Source of the DNA: SIRX01 sp965213905
GTDB lineage: Bacteria; Actinomycetota; Rubrobacteria; Rubrobacterales; Rubrobacteraceae
Assembly: GCA_965213905.1 (NCBI GenBank)
Contig: OZ243922.1
Coordinates: 186,001-250,000, forward strand
DNA length: 64,000 nucleotides
Reading direction: 5' to 3'
The position numbers and the translations under genes were made by a program. Of this stretch, positions 24,222-32,719 are shown one piece after another; positions within the stretch are counted from its first letter, which is position 1; every line of letters begins with the position of its first letter. The notes under the pieces were generated by a model. It worked only from the letters and a program-made list of their open reading frames with translations. It made no database searches and was not told the DNA's origin.

Positions 24222-24881
24222 CTAAGCTCCTACGTGAACCTCGACCGGCGAGCGCGGTACGGGGCGGACGCCGATGATCTCCAGGGCGGAGCGGGCGGCG
24301 GCTTGCTCGCTCTCCTTTATAGAGTTTCCCTCGCCGCTGGAGATCACCTCTCCATCCACGGTGACTTCCGAGATAAAGCTCGGGCGGTGGGGCGGCCCCT
24401 GCTTGGAGAGTACGTGGTAGGTCGGCCGAAGACCGTCGGCCTGGAGCGTCTCTTGCAGGAGCGTTTTCCAATCGCGCAACTCGTCGGTATCCACCTCGGA
24501 GGGGTTGAAGATCTCATCCACCGTCTCGAAGACCAGCTTGCGATTTATGAGGTAAGCCGCCCCGATTATCGCCTCGACCGTGTCCGCCACGACCGAATCG
24601 TTTATTACGGAACTCTCGATCATCTCTTCTATACCTTCATCGCGGCCCACCGCAGCCAGAAAAGACTTGCGAACTAGATGGGCCCGGATGCGCGTGAGGT
24701 CCCCCTCCAGAAGCTCCGGATAGCTGTGAAAGACCAACTCCGTGACCCGATTGTTCAAAACGGAGTCGCCCAGAAACTCCAGCCGGCCGTTCGACTCATA
24801 AGGGTCCGCGACGCTCGGGTGGGTGAGCGAGAGCTTGCGCAGGGGCTCGGGGAGTACGTTTATGAGGTCTTTTATAGACAT
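24222..24881 (-). CDS. rnc: Ribonuclease III
   Basis: RNase III cleaves double-stranded RNA in rRNA and mRNA processing. The 219-residue protein has the nuclease domain (LEFLGDSVL around residue 35, VADTVEAIIGAAYL around 115) and a C-terminal dsRBD (DWKTLLQETLQADGLRPTYHV... AARSALEIIG). The core catalytic Glu-Asp and Asp-Glu pairs are present. The residue equivalent to E. coli Glu38, in the usual NERLEFLGD block, is Gly (SNGRLEFLGD). It ends the fab operon, 23 bp after fabF. Activity is probably retained, but the substitution is unusual. Confidence 0.92.
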   Translation of the reverse strand: MSIKDLINVLPEPLRKLSLTHPSVADPYESNGRLEFLGDSVLNNRVTELVFHSYPELLEGDLTRIRAHLVRKSFLAAVGRDEGIEEMIESSVINDSVVADTVEAIIGAAYLINRKLVFETVDEIFNPSEVDTDELRDWKTLLQETLQADGLRPTYHVLSKQGPPHRPSFISEVTVDGEVISSGEGNSIKESEQAAARSALEIIGVRPVPRSPVEVHVGA

Positions 24882-24903
24882 CTCTTACCTACCCGACCTC
24901 GTT

Positions 24904-26172
24904 CTACCCTACGTCCGTAAACGCCACGACCAGGTTGTGACCGCCAAACCCCATCGAGTTGGAGATGGCGGCTTTTAAATCCGGGACTTTTCTGGGCTCG
25001 TCTTTCACGTAGTCCAGTTCTTCGCAATCCTCGGCGAGTTCTTCCAGGTTGATGGTCGGTGGCAAAACTTTTTGCTTTATTCCCAAGGCGCACATGATGC
25101 CTTCCGTGGCGCCTACCGCGCCGAAGGAGTGGCCGGTCATGGATTTCGTGGCCGACACCGCCACGTGCGGCATCACCCTCGAAATAGCTTTGGTCTCCGG
25201 CCCATCTCCGGTCGGGGTGGAGGTTGCGTGGGCGTTTACGTGCCCGACGTCTTCCGGCCGGAGCCCCGAGTCCTCGAGGGCCAGGTACATGGCCCGCTCG
25301 ACGCCCCGGCCCTGCTCGTCCGGGGCCGTAACGTGGTAAGCGTCTGTGGACCGACCATACCCCGCAACGGCGGCTATCGGCTCGGCGCCACGCCGTTCGG
25401 CGTGCTCCGGGCTTTCGAGAACTACGGCCCCCGCCCCCTCGCTCATGGCGAACCCGTCACGGCCGGCGTCGAAGGGGCGGCTCGCCCTGTGCGGCTCGTC
25501 GTTTCGGGTGGAGATGGCGCGGATGGCGCAAAAACCGGCCATGGAAAGTGGTGTTATGGGGGCTTCGGCGGAGCCGGCTATGACCACGTCGGCGTCCCCG
25601 CGCCGGATGAGCTCCAGGCCTTCGGCTATCGCCTCGCCCCCGGTAGCGCAGGCCAGTACGGGGCACTGGGTCGGGCCCTTAGCCCCGAGCGTAATCGCGA
25701 GCTGTCCGGCGGCCATGTTCGGGACCATCATCGTGATCAGGAACGGGCTAACCCGGTTCGGGCCGCGCTCGTGAAGCACCTTGTACTCACGTTCCCAGGT
25801 CGAGAGGCCGCCGATACCGCTGCCGATAACGATAGCCACCCGCTCGGGACGCTCGCGGACGGTGTCTACAATCCCGGCGTCTTCCGCCGCCTGAACGCCC
25901 GCCGCGATCCCGAACTGGGCGAAGCGGTCCATCCGCCGGGCTTCCTTTTTGGACATAAAGTCCGTCGCGTCGAAGTCCGAGCACTCGCCGGCGATGTGCG
26001 AGGGGTACGGCGAGGGATCGAAGAGCGTTATGTCGCCGATGCCGCTCTTACCGTGCAGGGCCGCGTCCCAAAAGTTTTCGGTCCCGGTTCCGATAGGCGT
26101 AACGGCACCGGCGCCGGTTACGAAGGCGTGGCCGTTGCCGCCGGGGTTTCCCTCTTGCAGATCCTCGGTCAC
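24904..26172 (-). CDS. fabF: 3-oxoacyl-[acyl-carrier-protein] synthase II
   Basis: FabF (KAS II) elongates acyl-ACP with malonyl-ACP. The 422-residue sequence carries the Cys-His-His triad: catalytic Cys in VLACATGGEAIAEG, His in VNAHATSTPTGD and His in SMTGHSFGAVGA, with the C-terminal NSMGFGGHNLVVAF. It overlaps acpP by 4 bp. The product acts in the cytoplasm and is often the step controlling chain length with temperature. Confidence 0.96.
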   Translation of the reverse strand: MTEDLQEGNPGGNGHAFVTGAGAVTPIGTGTENFWDAALHGKSGIGDITLFDPSPYPSHIAGECSDFDATDFMSKKEARRMDRFAQFGIAAGVQAAEDAGIVDTVRERPERVAIVIGSGIGGLSTWEREYKVLHERGPNRVSPFLITMMVPNMAAGQLAITLGAKGPTQCPVLACATGGEAIAEGLELIRRGDADVVIAGSAEAPITPLSMAGFCAIRAISTRNDEPHRASRPFDAGRDGFAMSEGAGAVVLESPEHAERRGAEPIAAVAGYGRSTDAYHVTAPDEQGRGVERAMYLALEDSGLRPEDVGHVNAHATSTPTGDGPETKAISRVMPHVAVSATKSMTGHSFGAVGATEGIMCALGIKQKVLPPTINLEELAEDCEELDYVKDEPRKVPDLKAAISNSMGFGGHNLVVAFTDVG

Positions 26173-26414
26173 GCGGCCTGGTGCTCCGACACGTAATCTA
26201 CGGCTTCTTCGACCGTGGTGATCTTCTCGGCTTCTTCGTCGGGTATCTCCATACCAAACTGCTCTTCGAGCTCCATGATCAGCTCCACGAGGTCTAGAGA
26301 GTCCGCTTCGAGGTCTTCGCGGAAGGACGCTTCCGGTGTCACGTCCCCCTCGTCCACGCCGAGCCGGTCGGCGGTTATCTCTTTGATCTTTTCAAGGATT
26401 TGGTCTTTTTCCAT
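26169..26414 (-). CDS. acpP: Acyl carrier protein
   Basis: The 81-residue acidic ACP has the phosphopantetheine attachment motif EADSLDLVELIMELEEQFG, with the modified Ser in DSL. It lies between fabG and fabF, the classical order, and is separated from fabG by about 80 bp, room for an additional promoter or processing site, though none is obvious. Confidence 0.97.
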   Translation of the reverse strand: MEKDQILEKIKEITADRLGVDEGDVTPEASFREDLEADSLDLVELIMELEEQFGMEIPDEEAEKITTVEEAVDYVSEHQAA

Positions 26415-26496
26415 GTTAGTCTCCTCTCTGTTTTTCCTACTAACCGTCTGCTGAAAATCCCATACGGAATTAGCGAGTAGTGTAACTCAAATCGCA

Positions 26497-27243
26497 CTAT
26501 TGCATAACCATCCCGCCGTCCACCGAGATCGTCTGCCCGGTGAGGTAACCTGCGCCCTCCCCGGCCAGGAACGCGACCGCGTCCGAGATCTCCTCCGGCT
26601 CGCCCATCCTACCGGCCGGTATCTGGGCCCGGATCTGATCTTTTACCGAGTCGGATAGTCCTCCCGTTAGTTCCGTCTCCACGTAACCCGGCGCCACGGC
26701 GTTGGCCGTGATGCCCCGCTGGGCCACCTCCCTGGCGACACTTTTGGTAAACCCGATCACGCCGGCCTTCGACGCCGCGTAGTTTGCCTGCCCGGCGTTC
26801 CCGATGAGGCCGACTACAGACGTAATGTTGACGATCCTACCCCACCGCGCCCGAACCATGCTCCTGAGCACCGCCCGGGTACACAGGTAACTCCCCTTGA
26901 GGTTTGTCTGCAAAACTTCGTCGAACTCTTCTTCTTTCATCCGGAGCATTATGTTGTCCCGCGTGACGCCCGCGTTGTTGACCAAGATATCCAATCGCCC
27001 GAAATTATCTCTTATCTTTTTGAACACGGTCTCCACGTCACCCGAAGAAGCCACATCCGCCTTGTAAACTTCGCACCCGACGCCCGCGTCTCGAACCAGC
27101 TTCGCGGTCTCTCCGGCAGCCTCGTCGTTTGTGCGGTAGACGACCGCGACGTTCGCGCCCTCCCGGGCGAGCCGCGCGGCTATGGCCCGCCCGATGCCGC
27201 GCCCACCGCCAGTCACCACGGCGACCCTTCCGGCTTCGATCAT
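26497..27243 (-). CDS. fabG: 3-oxoacyl-[acyl-carrier-protein] reductase
   Basis: FabG reduces 3-oxoacyl-ACP with NADPH. The 248-residue short-chain dehydrogenase shows VVTGGGRGIGRAIAARLA, NNAGVTRDN, the catalytic Ser in INITSVVG, and YAASKAG. The C-terminus GQTISVDGGMVM is typical of FabG. It overlaps fabZ by 4 bp. Confidence 0.95.
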   Translation of the reverse strand: MIEAGRVAVVTGGGRGIGRAIAARLAREGANVAVVYRTNDEAAGETAKLVRDAGVGCEVYKADVASSGDVETVFKKIRDNFGRLDILVNNAGVTRDNIMLRMKEEEFDEVLQTNLKGSYLCTRAVLRSMVRARWGRIVNITSVVGLIGNAGQANYAASKAGVIGFTKSVAREVAQRGITANAVAPGYVETELTGGLSDSVKDQIRAQIPAGRMGEPEEISDAVAFLAGEGAGYLTGQTISVDGGMVMQ

Positions 27244-27683
27244 CGTCCCTCCTCACGCTCTGCGAAGGCGAACATCAAGTCCGCCTCGCAAGCCTTCTCG
27301 CCGTCAACGGTGGCGGTTCCTTTCCCGCGCCCGATGCGCCCTTTCAAACGTCTGATCTCGACATCCATCCGGAGCACGTCCCCCGGCACGACCTGCCGCC
27401 GGAAGCGGACGCCGTCTATGCCGGCGAAGAGGGCGAGCTTGTTACGGTACTCCTCGTCAACCATGACGGCCACCGCGCCCACCTGGGCCATGGCCTCCAC
27501 TATGAGCACGCCCGGCATGACGGGATAATCCGGGAAATGACCCTGAAAAAAGGGCTCGTTTTGTGTAACGTTTTTCAACCCGACGGCCCGCTCGCCGGGC
27601 TCTAGCTCCTCGATCCGGTCCACGAGCAGGAACGGATAGCGGTGTGGTATAAGCTCTCGTATCTCTGCCGGCCCGAGCTTCAA
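27240..27683 (-). CDS. fabZ: 3-hydroxyacyl-[acyl-carrier-protein] dehydratase
   Basis: FabZ dehydrates 3-hydroxyacyl-ACP. The hot-dog-fold protein has LIPHRYPFLLVDRI with the catalytic His, FFQGHFPDYPVMPGVLIVEA with the catalytic Glu, and a final beta strand. The TTG at 27683 overlaps the fabD stop as TTGA and gives 147 residues, the family norm; longer readings are antisense to fabD. Confidence 0.95.
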   Translation of the reverse strand: MKLGPAEIRELIPHRYPFLLVDRIEELEPGERAVGLKNVTQNEPFFQGHFPDYPVMPGVLIVEAMAQVGAVAVMVDEEYRNKLALFAGIDGVRFRRQVVPGDVLRMDVEIRRLKGRIGRGKGTATVDGEKACEADLMFAFAEREEGR

Positions 27684-28507
27684 GACAACACCTCTGCGGC
27701 TTTGCTTCCCGACAAATCCAACTCCTTGAAGTCTCTTAACATCCTGACCAGTGTTCCGTCGTCGCCGGCTTCGATCACCTCTTCTACGCCCAGCTCCGCC
27801 AATCGTTCTACAACGGCCACCCACCGCACCGGCGAGAGCATCTGCCGCCTCAGGGTAGTCCGCACGTCTTCGGCTGTCACCAGAACCGACCCGTCCATGC
27901 CGGATATCATGGGCACCTCCGGGTCTTCTAGCTCCAACCCGTCCACCATGTACTCTATACCGGCCGCGGCCTCCGCCATGAGCGGCGAGTGGAACGCCCC
28001 GGCCACGTTTAGCTTCCGGCTCTTTCCGCCCACCCGACCCGCTACAGCCTCCACGGCATCTGGGTCGCCGGAGATCACCGTCTGGCGCGGGGTGTTGAAG
28101 TTGGCCGCAACGACCACCCCGTCCTCGGCCTCTGTCGCCTCCAAAATTTCTCGCGGTTCGGCGCCGATGATCGCCGCCATCTCCCCGAGGTTTTCCCGCG
28201 AGGACTCGTTCATGAGCCGGTCCCGCTCCGCCACCAGTCGCACGCCGTCTTCGAGCCTCAAACTCCCCGAAGCGTACGCCGCCGCGTACTCGCCCAGGGA
28301 ATGGCCCGCGACCACGCCGGGCTCGTACCCGGCCCGCCTCAACCCGTCCAGTAGCTGCACCGAGCGGCCAAAAACAGCGAGCTGATAGGGTGTCTCTTCG
28401 TTCCCAACCTCACGCTCTACCGCATCCCGTATGGTGGTGCCGGAGATCTCGCCGCTGCTGGACCCCTGTCCGGGAAACAAGATCGCCCTGCGCAAAGCCA
28501 ATTTCAT
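27680..28507 (-). CDS. fabD: Malonyl-CoA:ACP transacylase (short form)
   Basis: FabD loads malonate onto ACP. The 275-residue product has FPGQGSSSG, the nucleophile GHSLGEYAAAYA, the Arg in ERDRLMN, the catalytic His in GAFHSPLM and the SPVRW loop. Between FPGQG and the PYQLAVF helix only about 30 residues occur where 55-60 are usual, so the GxDLY.../LTxNTQPA segment is mostly missing, though all active-site residues remain. It starts 16 bp after fabH. Confidence 0.93.
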   Translation of the reverse strand: MKLALRRAILFPGQGSSSGEISGTTIRDAVEREVGNEETPYQLAVFGRSVQLLDGLRRAGYEPGVVAGHSLGEYAAAYASGSLRLEDGVRLVAERDRLMNESSRENLGEMAAIIGAEPREILEATEAEDGVVVAANFNTPRQTVISGDPDAVEAVAGRVGGKSRKLNVAGAFHSPLMAEAAAGIEYMVDGLELEDPEVPMISGMDGSVLVTAEDVRTTLRRQMLSPVRWVAVVERLAELGVEEVIEAGDDGTLVRMLRDFKELDLSGSKAAEVLS

Positions 28508-28523
28508 CCCCCTCTCTAACTCG

Positions 28524-29468
28524 CTAGATCTTGTAAAGGTTCGCCGCCCAGGATAACCCGAACCCGAACCCGACGGTGACCACGTATTTGCCCGACTCGA
28601 AAGATTCGTAAAGGTCCGGGTAGGAGATCGGGATGCTCGCGGCCGACGTGTTCCCGAAATGGTCCACGTTCACCACGATCTTCTCCTCCGGTACGTCCAA
28701 CTTACGCGCCGCTGCTTGTATTATGCGTGCATTGGCTTGATGGGGAATGATGTACTGAACGTCTTCCAGGGATATACCGTTACGGGCGACGAGTTTTTCG
28801 ACCATTTCGGGGAATATTTTTACGGCGAACTTGAAGACTTCCCGGCCGTTCTGGTACAGCTTGTGGTCGTCCCCGGGGTGGCCGGCCCGGCCCAGCGACG
28901 CCCCGCTGCCGTCGGCGCCGAGGATGTGATCCACAAAACCCGAGTCCTCGGCGTTTTTTTCGAGGACCACCGCGCCCGCGCCGTCGGCGAAGAGAACCGC
29001 CGTGGAACGGTCGGCCGCGTCCACGATGTCTGTCATGGCGTCAGCCCCGACGAGCAGTACGCGATCCGCCAGCCCCGCCGCCATCATCGGGGCGACTACG
29101 GAGGCCGCGTAGGCGTAGCCGGCGCAGGCCGCCACGAGGTCCATAGCGCCGACCCCACCCGCGCCGATGGCTTCTCCGACCAGGCAGGCGACAGAGGGCA
29201 TGGACTCCGGCGCGGTAGAGGTGGCGCAGACGATCAGGTCTACGTCTTTACCGGAGACCCCGGCGTTCTGTAAGGCTTCGCGCGAGGCGTCTACGGCTAG
29301 TGTTACGCAGTCTTCGTTCTTGCCGACGAAGTGGCGCTGCTTTATCCCGGTGCGGCCGGAGATCCAATCGTCGCTGGTGTCCAGGGTGCGCTCCAGTTCT
29401 TCGTTCGTGACGACCCGGCTCCCGAGGGCGCGTCCGACGCCGACGATCTTGCCTACGGGGGTGCTCAT
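28524..29468 (-). CDS. fabH: 3-oxoacyl-[acyl-carrier-protein] synthase III
   Basis: FabH (KAS III) starts fatty acid synthesis by condensing acyl-CoA with malonyl-ACP. The 314-residue enzyme has the nucleophile in DLVAACAGYAYA, the His in IIPHQANARII and the Asn in FGNTSAASIP. Actinobacterial FabH often prefers branched primers, but specificity cannot be read here. It overlaps plsX by 4 bp (ATGA). Confidence 0.96.
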   Translation of the reverse strand: MSTPVGKIVGVGRALGSRVVTNEELERTLDTSDDWISGRTGIKQRHFVGKNEDCVTLAVDASREALQNAGVSGKDVDLIVCATSTAPESMPSVACLVGEAIGAGGVGAMDLVAACAGYAYAASVVAPMMAAGLADRVLLVGADAMTDIVDAADRSTAVLFADGAGAVVLEKNAEDSGFVDHILGADGSGASLGRAGHPGDDHKLYQNGREVFKFAVKIFPEMVEKLVARNGISLEDVQYIIPHQANARIIQAAARKLDVPEEKIVVNVDHFGNTSAASIPISYPDLYESFESGKYVVTVGFGFGLSWAANLYKI

Positions 29469-30466
29469 CCGGCCCCGTCCGCGGCGTGGACGAGGGCGTT
29501 TTCCAGGCTCTTCGAAAGGCCGGCCCCGGTCGAGGAGATCCCGACAAGGGCGTTTCGGACGCCCCGGGCCCGGGAGTTGCCGTGCCCGATCACGACCGAG
29601 CCGCGGACACCAAGGAGGAAGGAGCCGCCGTAGTTTTCGGGGTCTACCTGGTCCCTGGCTCGCCTAAGTCCGGGCCGCAGCACCCCGGCGGCCAGCTTGT
29701 TGGGGAGGCTCTCGGTGGCGACCGCGCGTACCAGGCCGAAGACTTCTTGCGCGATTCCCTCCGCCGTCTTTAAGACTACGTTTCCGGTAAACCCGTCGGT
29801 GACCAGCACGTCGGCGACGCCGCGCCCGACGTCGCGGCCTTCCACGTTGCCGACAAAGCGGAAAGCCTCCGACTTCTGCATCAGCCCGTGGGCTTCTTTC
29901 GAGAGGTCGTTACCCTTACCCGGTTCCTCGCCGACGTTGACCAGGGCTACCCGGGCTTTTTCCGCCAGATCGAAGTAGTTTTCTGCAAACACGCCCCCTA
30001 GAATAGCGAAATTCACCAGGTCTTGCGGCTTGCATTGCACCGTCGCCCCGGCGTCGATCAGCAACACCGGATTGGAAAGGGGCAGCACGGTCGCGATGCC
30101 CGGCCTCCGGCAGTTTTTGAGACGTCCCACCCCCAGCAGGGAAGCCGCGACCGTCGCCCCAGTGTTTCCGGCCGAAAAAAGCGCGTCGGCTTCCCCGCTC
30201 CGCACCAAGCGGGCGCAGACCCCGATGCTAACGTCGGGCCGCGAACGAAGCGCGGTTGCGGGGTCTTCGTTCATGCCGATCGCGCCTTCGGCCTCACGAA
30301 CGGATACGTTTTTAGGTGTGCCGGGTTCTAAAAACGGGTCCAGGGTTTCGGCATCTCCGACGATAAAGAACTCGTCCTGGGGTAAGTTTCGGGCGGCGGA
30401 GACGGTACCGGCGAGGATCTCCCCCGGCGCTTCGTCACCGCCGAGGGCGTCTACCGCTATTCGCAC
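29465..30466 (-). CDS. plsX: Phosphate acyltransferase PlsX
   Basis: PlsX converts acyl-ACP and phosphate to acyl-phosphate, the donor for PlsY in phospholipid synthesis. The 333-residue sequence begins MRIAVDALGGDEAPGEIL, and has FSAGNTGATVAA, LIDAGATVQCKP and VTDGFTGNVVLKTAEG. The GTG start follows rpmF by about 35 bp. Acyl-phosphate is also the product of FakA (35.7-37.3 kb), so both de novo and salvage routes meet at this enzyme's product pool. Confidence 0.96.
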   Translation of the reverse strand: MRIAVDALGGDEAPGEILAGTVSAARNLPQDEFFIVGDAETLDPFLEPGTPKNVSVREAEGAIGMNEDPATALRSRPDVSIGVCARLVRSGEADALFSAGNTGATVAASLLGVGRLKNCRRPGIATVLPLSNPVLLIDAGATVQCKPQDLVNFAILGGVFAENYFDLAEKARVALVNVGEEPGKGNDLSKEAHGLMQKSEAFRFVGNVEGRDVGRGVADVLVTDGFTGNVVLKTAEGIAQEVFGLVRAVATESLPNKLAAGVLRPGLRRARDQVDPENYGGSFLLGVRGSVVIGHGNSRARGVRNALVGISSTGAGLSKSLENALVHAADGAG

Positions 30467-30502
30467 GCTGGGCTTGGGGTGATCTAGTTGATTAGGTAGG
30501 CT

Positions 30503-30688
30503 TTACCCGTTGGCTTCCACGGCGACTACGGTACGTCCTTTGTAGCTCCCGCACTCCGGGCATACCCGGTGCGGCATCCGCCGGGCGCCGCAGTTCGGGC
30601 AGGCGGACAGGTTAGGGCTGCGGAGCGCGTGGTGCGCCCGACGCTGATTTCTACGGGCCTGCGAGTGCTTCTTTTTTGGTACCGCCAT
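30503..30688 (-). CDS. rpmF: 50S ribosomal protein L32 (zinc-binding form)
   Basis: The 61-residue L32 begins MAVPKKKHSQARRNQRRAH and keeps the zinc ribbon ACPNCGARRMPHRVCPECG. The C+ form implies no zinc-sparing paralogue at this locus. It sits between the DUF177 gene and plsX, a near-universal arrangement. Confidence 0.97.
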   Translation of the reverse strand: MAVPKKKHSQARRNQRRAHHALRSPNLSACPNCGARRMPHRVCPECGSYKGRTVVAVEANG

Positions 30689-30725
30689 TGCTCTACCTCC
30701 TGGTATTTTTTAGTAATGAGATCGC

Positions 30726-31184
30726 TTAAAAGCCCGAGGCGAAGAGGCCGTCGAGGCCCCGCCAGCGGGGGTCCACTTCGTCTTCTTTCTGCCCGGGGCT
30801 TATCGGCTCCGTGCCGGGGGCGCACACCTTCATTGGTATTTCCGCCGGCAGGGCGCGGCTAGTATACCGCGTGAGGTCCAGAGTCCAATCCTGGATGGAA
30901 AGTTCCGGATCATCGGCCCCCTCGACGAGCTCCGAATCCTCGAAGTCCAGCCGTAGCTCTACCGGCTCCAACGTCCGGTCGCAACTGGTTTTTAGATCTA
31001 CGGTTACTATCAGGTCGAGGTGAATGCCCTCGGTGAGCCGGGTGGCCCCCACGGTGGCCGTGGCCCCCAAAACTTCGTGTTCCCGGCCGTAGAGAAGAAA
31101 CGTCTCGACCTCGAAATTTCTCTCGTATTCGCGGCGCTCCCCGATCTCGACGCCGGGGCGTTTTAGAAGAATCGTGTGGTCCAT
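30726..31184 (-). CDS. DUF177 (YceD-family) protein
   Basis: YceD/DUF177 proteins are linked to 23S rRNA and L32 processing; biochemical function is not established. The 152-residue product has the family pattern of a mid-protein Cys (DLKTSCDRTLEPVEL) with acidic beta segments, a second Cys (KVCAPGTEPI) and a C-terminal DPRWRGLDGL. The ATG at 31184 lies 13 bp after the upstream stop; longer readings overlap that gene. Context, immediately before rpmF, supports the assignment. Confidence 0.88.
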   Translation of the reverse strand: MDHTILLKRPGVEIGERREYERNFEVETFLLYGREHEVLGATATVGATRLTEGIHLDLIVTVDLKTSCDRTLEPVELRLDFEDSELVEGADDPELSIQDWTLDLTRYTSRALPAEIPMKVCAPGTEPISPGQKEDEVDPRWRGLDGLFASGF

Positions 31185-31197
31185 GCCGGTAATTTTA

Positions 31198-31653
31198 CTA
31201 CTCTTCCTGGACGCCTTGTAGCTGCGAGCGGCCCCGCTGCACCGCTTCGAGGAGCCGGCCGAGGTTTTCTTCGAGGCTCGCGAGGACTTCGTCGGCGTAG
31301 TCTTCGGCACCGAGGCGAATCTCCCGCTCCCGGCGACGGGCTTCTTCCATAATCTCCGCCCCCCGCTGCTCCGCCCGCTTTAGGATCTCTTCTTCAGAGG
31401 TCATTTTCTCGGCTTCTTCCTGAGACTGCTTGACGATCCGGTCGCTCTCGCTCCGGGCCTCGTCCAGCATGGACTGCCGCTCCTTGACGATCCAACGCGC
31501 CTGCTTCAACTCTTCCGGTATGGTCTGACGCATCTGGTCTATAACGTCGAAGGCGGCGTCACGGTCCACCATGGCCGTGTTGCCGAAGCCTGGGAAGCTG
31601 CGGGCCTCGTCAACCAACTCTTCGAGCCTGTCTATCATTACCAGTACGTCCAT
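31198..31653 (-). CDS. sepIVA: SepIVA-like coiled-coil cell division protein
   Basis: The 151-residue soluble protein is almost entirely charged coiled coil (VKERQSMLDEARSESDRIV, EEAEKMTSEEEILKRAEQRG), as in DivIVA-related proteins. Its position between coaD and the DUF177-rpmF pair is that of Mycobacterium SepIVA (Rv2927c), an essential septation factor. Homology is inferred from architecture and synteny; the symbol is provisional. It lies 6 bp after the rsmD-coaD fusion. Confidence 0.7.
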   Translation of the reverse strand: MDVLVMIDRLEELVDEARSFPGFGNTAMVDRDAAFDVIDQMRQTIPEELKQARWIVKERQSMLDEARSESDRIVKQSQEEAEKMTSEEEILKRAEQRGAEIMEEARRREREIRLGAEDYADEVLASLEENLGRLLEAVQRGRSQLQGVQEE

Positions 31654-31659
31654 CGGAAC

Positions 31660-32718
31660 CTATCCTTTACTATCTTTCTCTACCCGAAGGTCGCCCGCGT
31701 ATTTCTCTCGAACGGTATCGAGTATCCCCTCCGGTACGAGACTTTCTACGTCTCCACCTAGGCCGGCGATCTCCCGTACCGCACTCGACGAAAGAAAGCT
31801 GTGCTCCGCCGCCGACATTATGAACACCGTCTCCAACTCAGGATACAGGTTCCTGTTGAGTTGCGCCTGTTCGAACTCCAACTCGAAGTCCGAAACGGCC
31901 CTCAGCCCTTTGACTATGACACTAGCCCTTTGCTCGCGCGCAAAGTTTACCAAAAGGCCCGTCATGACTTCTATGGACACGTTGTCCATGTCGCCCGTGA
32001 CTTTCTCGATGAGACTAGCCCTTTCCAGGGGGGACAGCTTCGCTTTCTTGCGCAGGTTACCCCCGACGGCGACCACGACGTGGTCGAAAATCCCCGAAGC
32101 CCGCCGGATCACGTCCAGGTGGCCCTCGGTTATGGGGTCGAAACTCCCCGGACAAACCGCTATGTTCACCGTGAGGTCCGACCTCTCAAAAATGGATACA
32201 GCCGTGCCACCGTAACGTCGCACCGTCCCCTTCTTCATCAACGCCGCGCTTTTTCCCGGAAGCCCTTCACTCTCCACCACAACCCTTCCGCCGGGCTCCA
32301 GCAGCGTCGGGAGGCGTAACAACGTATCCTCTACTTCCGTGGCGGCGATTCTATACGGCGGGTCCATCAATATCAAATGGAACGTTTTGCCCGCTTCGGC
32401 GAGCGATTCCAGCTTTTTTTTTGCGTCTCCCGGCGAGACTTCGGCCCGGTTTTCCATGCCCGTCCGGGAGAGGTTTTCGCGGATTGCGGCCTGTGCCCGC
32501 CGGTCTTTCTCGACAAAAACGGCGTGGTCGAATCCCCTGCTCAAAGCTTCGACGCCCAGGGCGCCCGTGCCGGCGTAGAGGTCCAGAACGTCGCCGCCCG
32601 CAAAGAACTGACCGAGGGAGTTGAAGAGGCCTTCGCGCACCCGGTCGGAGGTAGGCCGGACGTTCTTCGGGACCGGGCCCAGCTTTCGTCCGCGGGCCGC
32701 GCCCGCGATGACCCGCAA
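31660..32718 (-). CDS. rsmD-coaD: Fused 16S rRNA m2G966 methyltransferase RsmD - pantetheine-phosphate adenylyltransferase CoaD
   Basis: One uninterrupted frame encodes both proteins. Residues 1-183 are RsmD: LRVIAGAARGRKLGPVP, DVLDLYAGTGALGVEAL and the catalytic LILMDPPYR (the NPPY-type motif). Residues 184-352 are CoaD: IAVCPGSFDPITEGHLDVIR with the TxGH nucleotidyl-transfer site, KGLRAVSDFELEFEQAQ and SFLSSSAVREIA. The join reads SIFERSDLTVNIAVCPG with no stop. The V is a GTG (32169) that could still serve as an internal CoaD start, with GAGAGG 11-12 nt upstream. The TTG start (32718) follows the recG stop by 1 bp and GGGAG. The domains act on unrelated substrates (16S rRNA; CoA pathway). 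Confidence 0.92.
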   Translation of the reverse strand: MRVIAGAARGRKLGPVPKNVRPTSDRVREGLFNSLGQFFAGGDVLDLYAGTGALGVEALSRGFDHAVFVEKDRRAQAAIRENLSRTGMENRAEVSPGDAKKKLESLAEAGKTFHLILMDPPYRIAATEVEDTLLRLPTLLEPGGRVVVESEGLPGKSAALMKKGTVRRYGGTAVSIFERSDLTVNIAVCPGSFDPITEGHLDVIRRASGIFDHVVVAVGGNLRKKAKLSPLERASLIEKVTGDMDNVSIEVMTGLLVNFAREQRASVIVKGLRAVSDFELEFEQAQLNRNLYPELETVFIMSAAEHSFLSSSAVREIAGLGGDVESLVPEGILDTVREKYAGDLRVEKDSKG

Positions 32719-32719
32719 C

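Noticed and set aside
25072..26196. Plus-strand open frame of about 370 codons opposite fabF
   Set aside because: Antisense to an intact FabF with all catalytic residues; no ribosome-binding site or family similarity.
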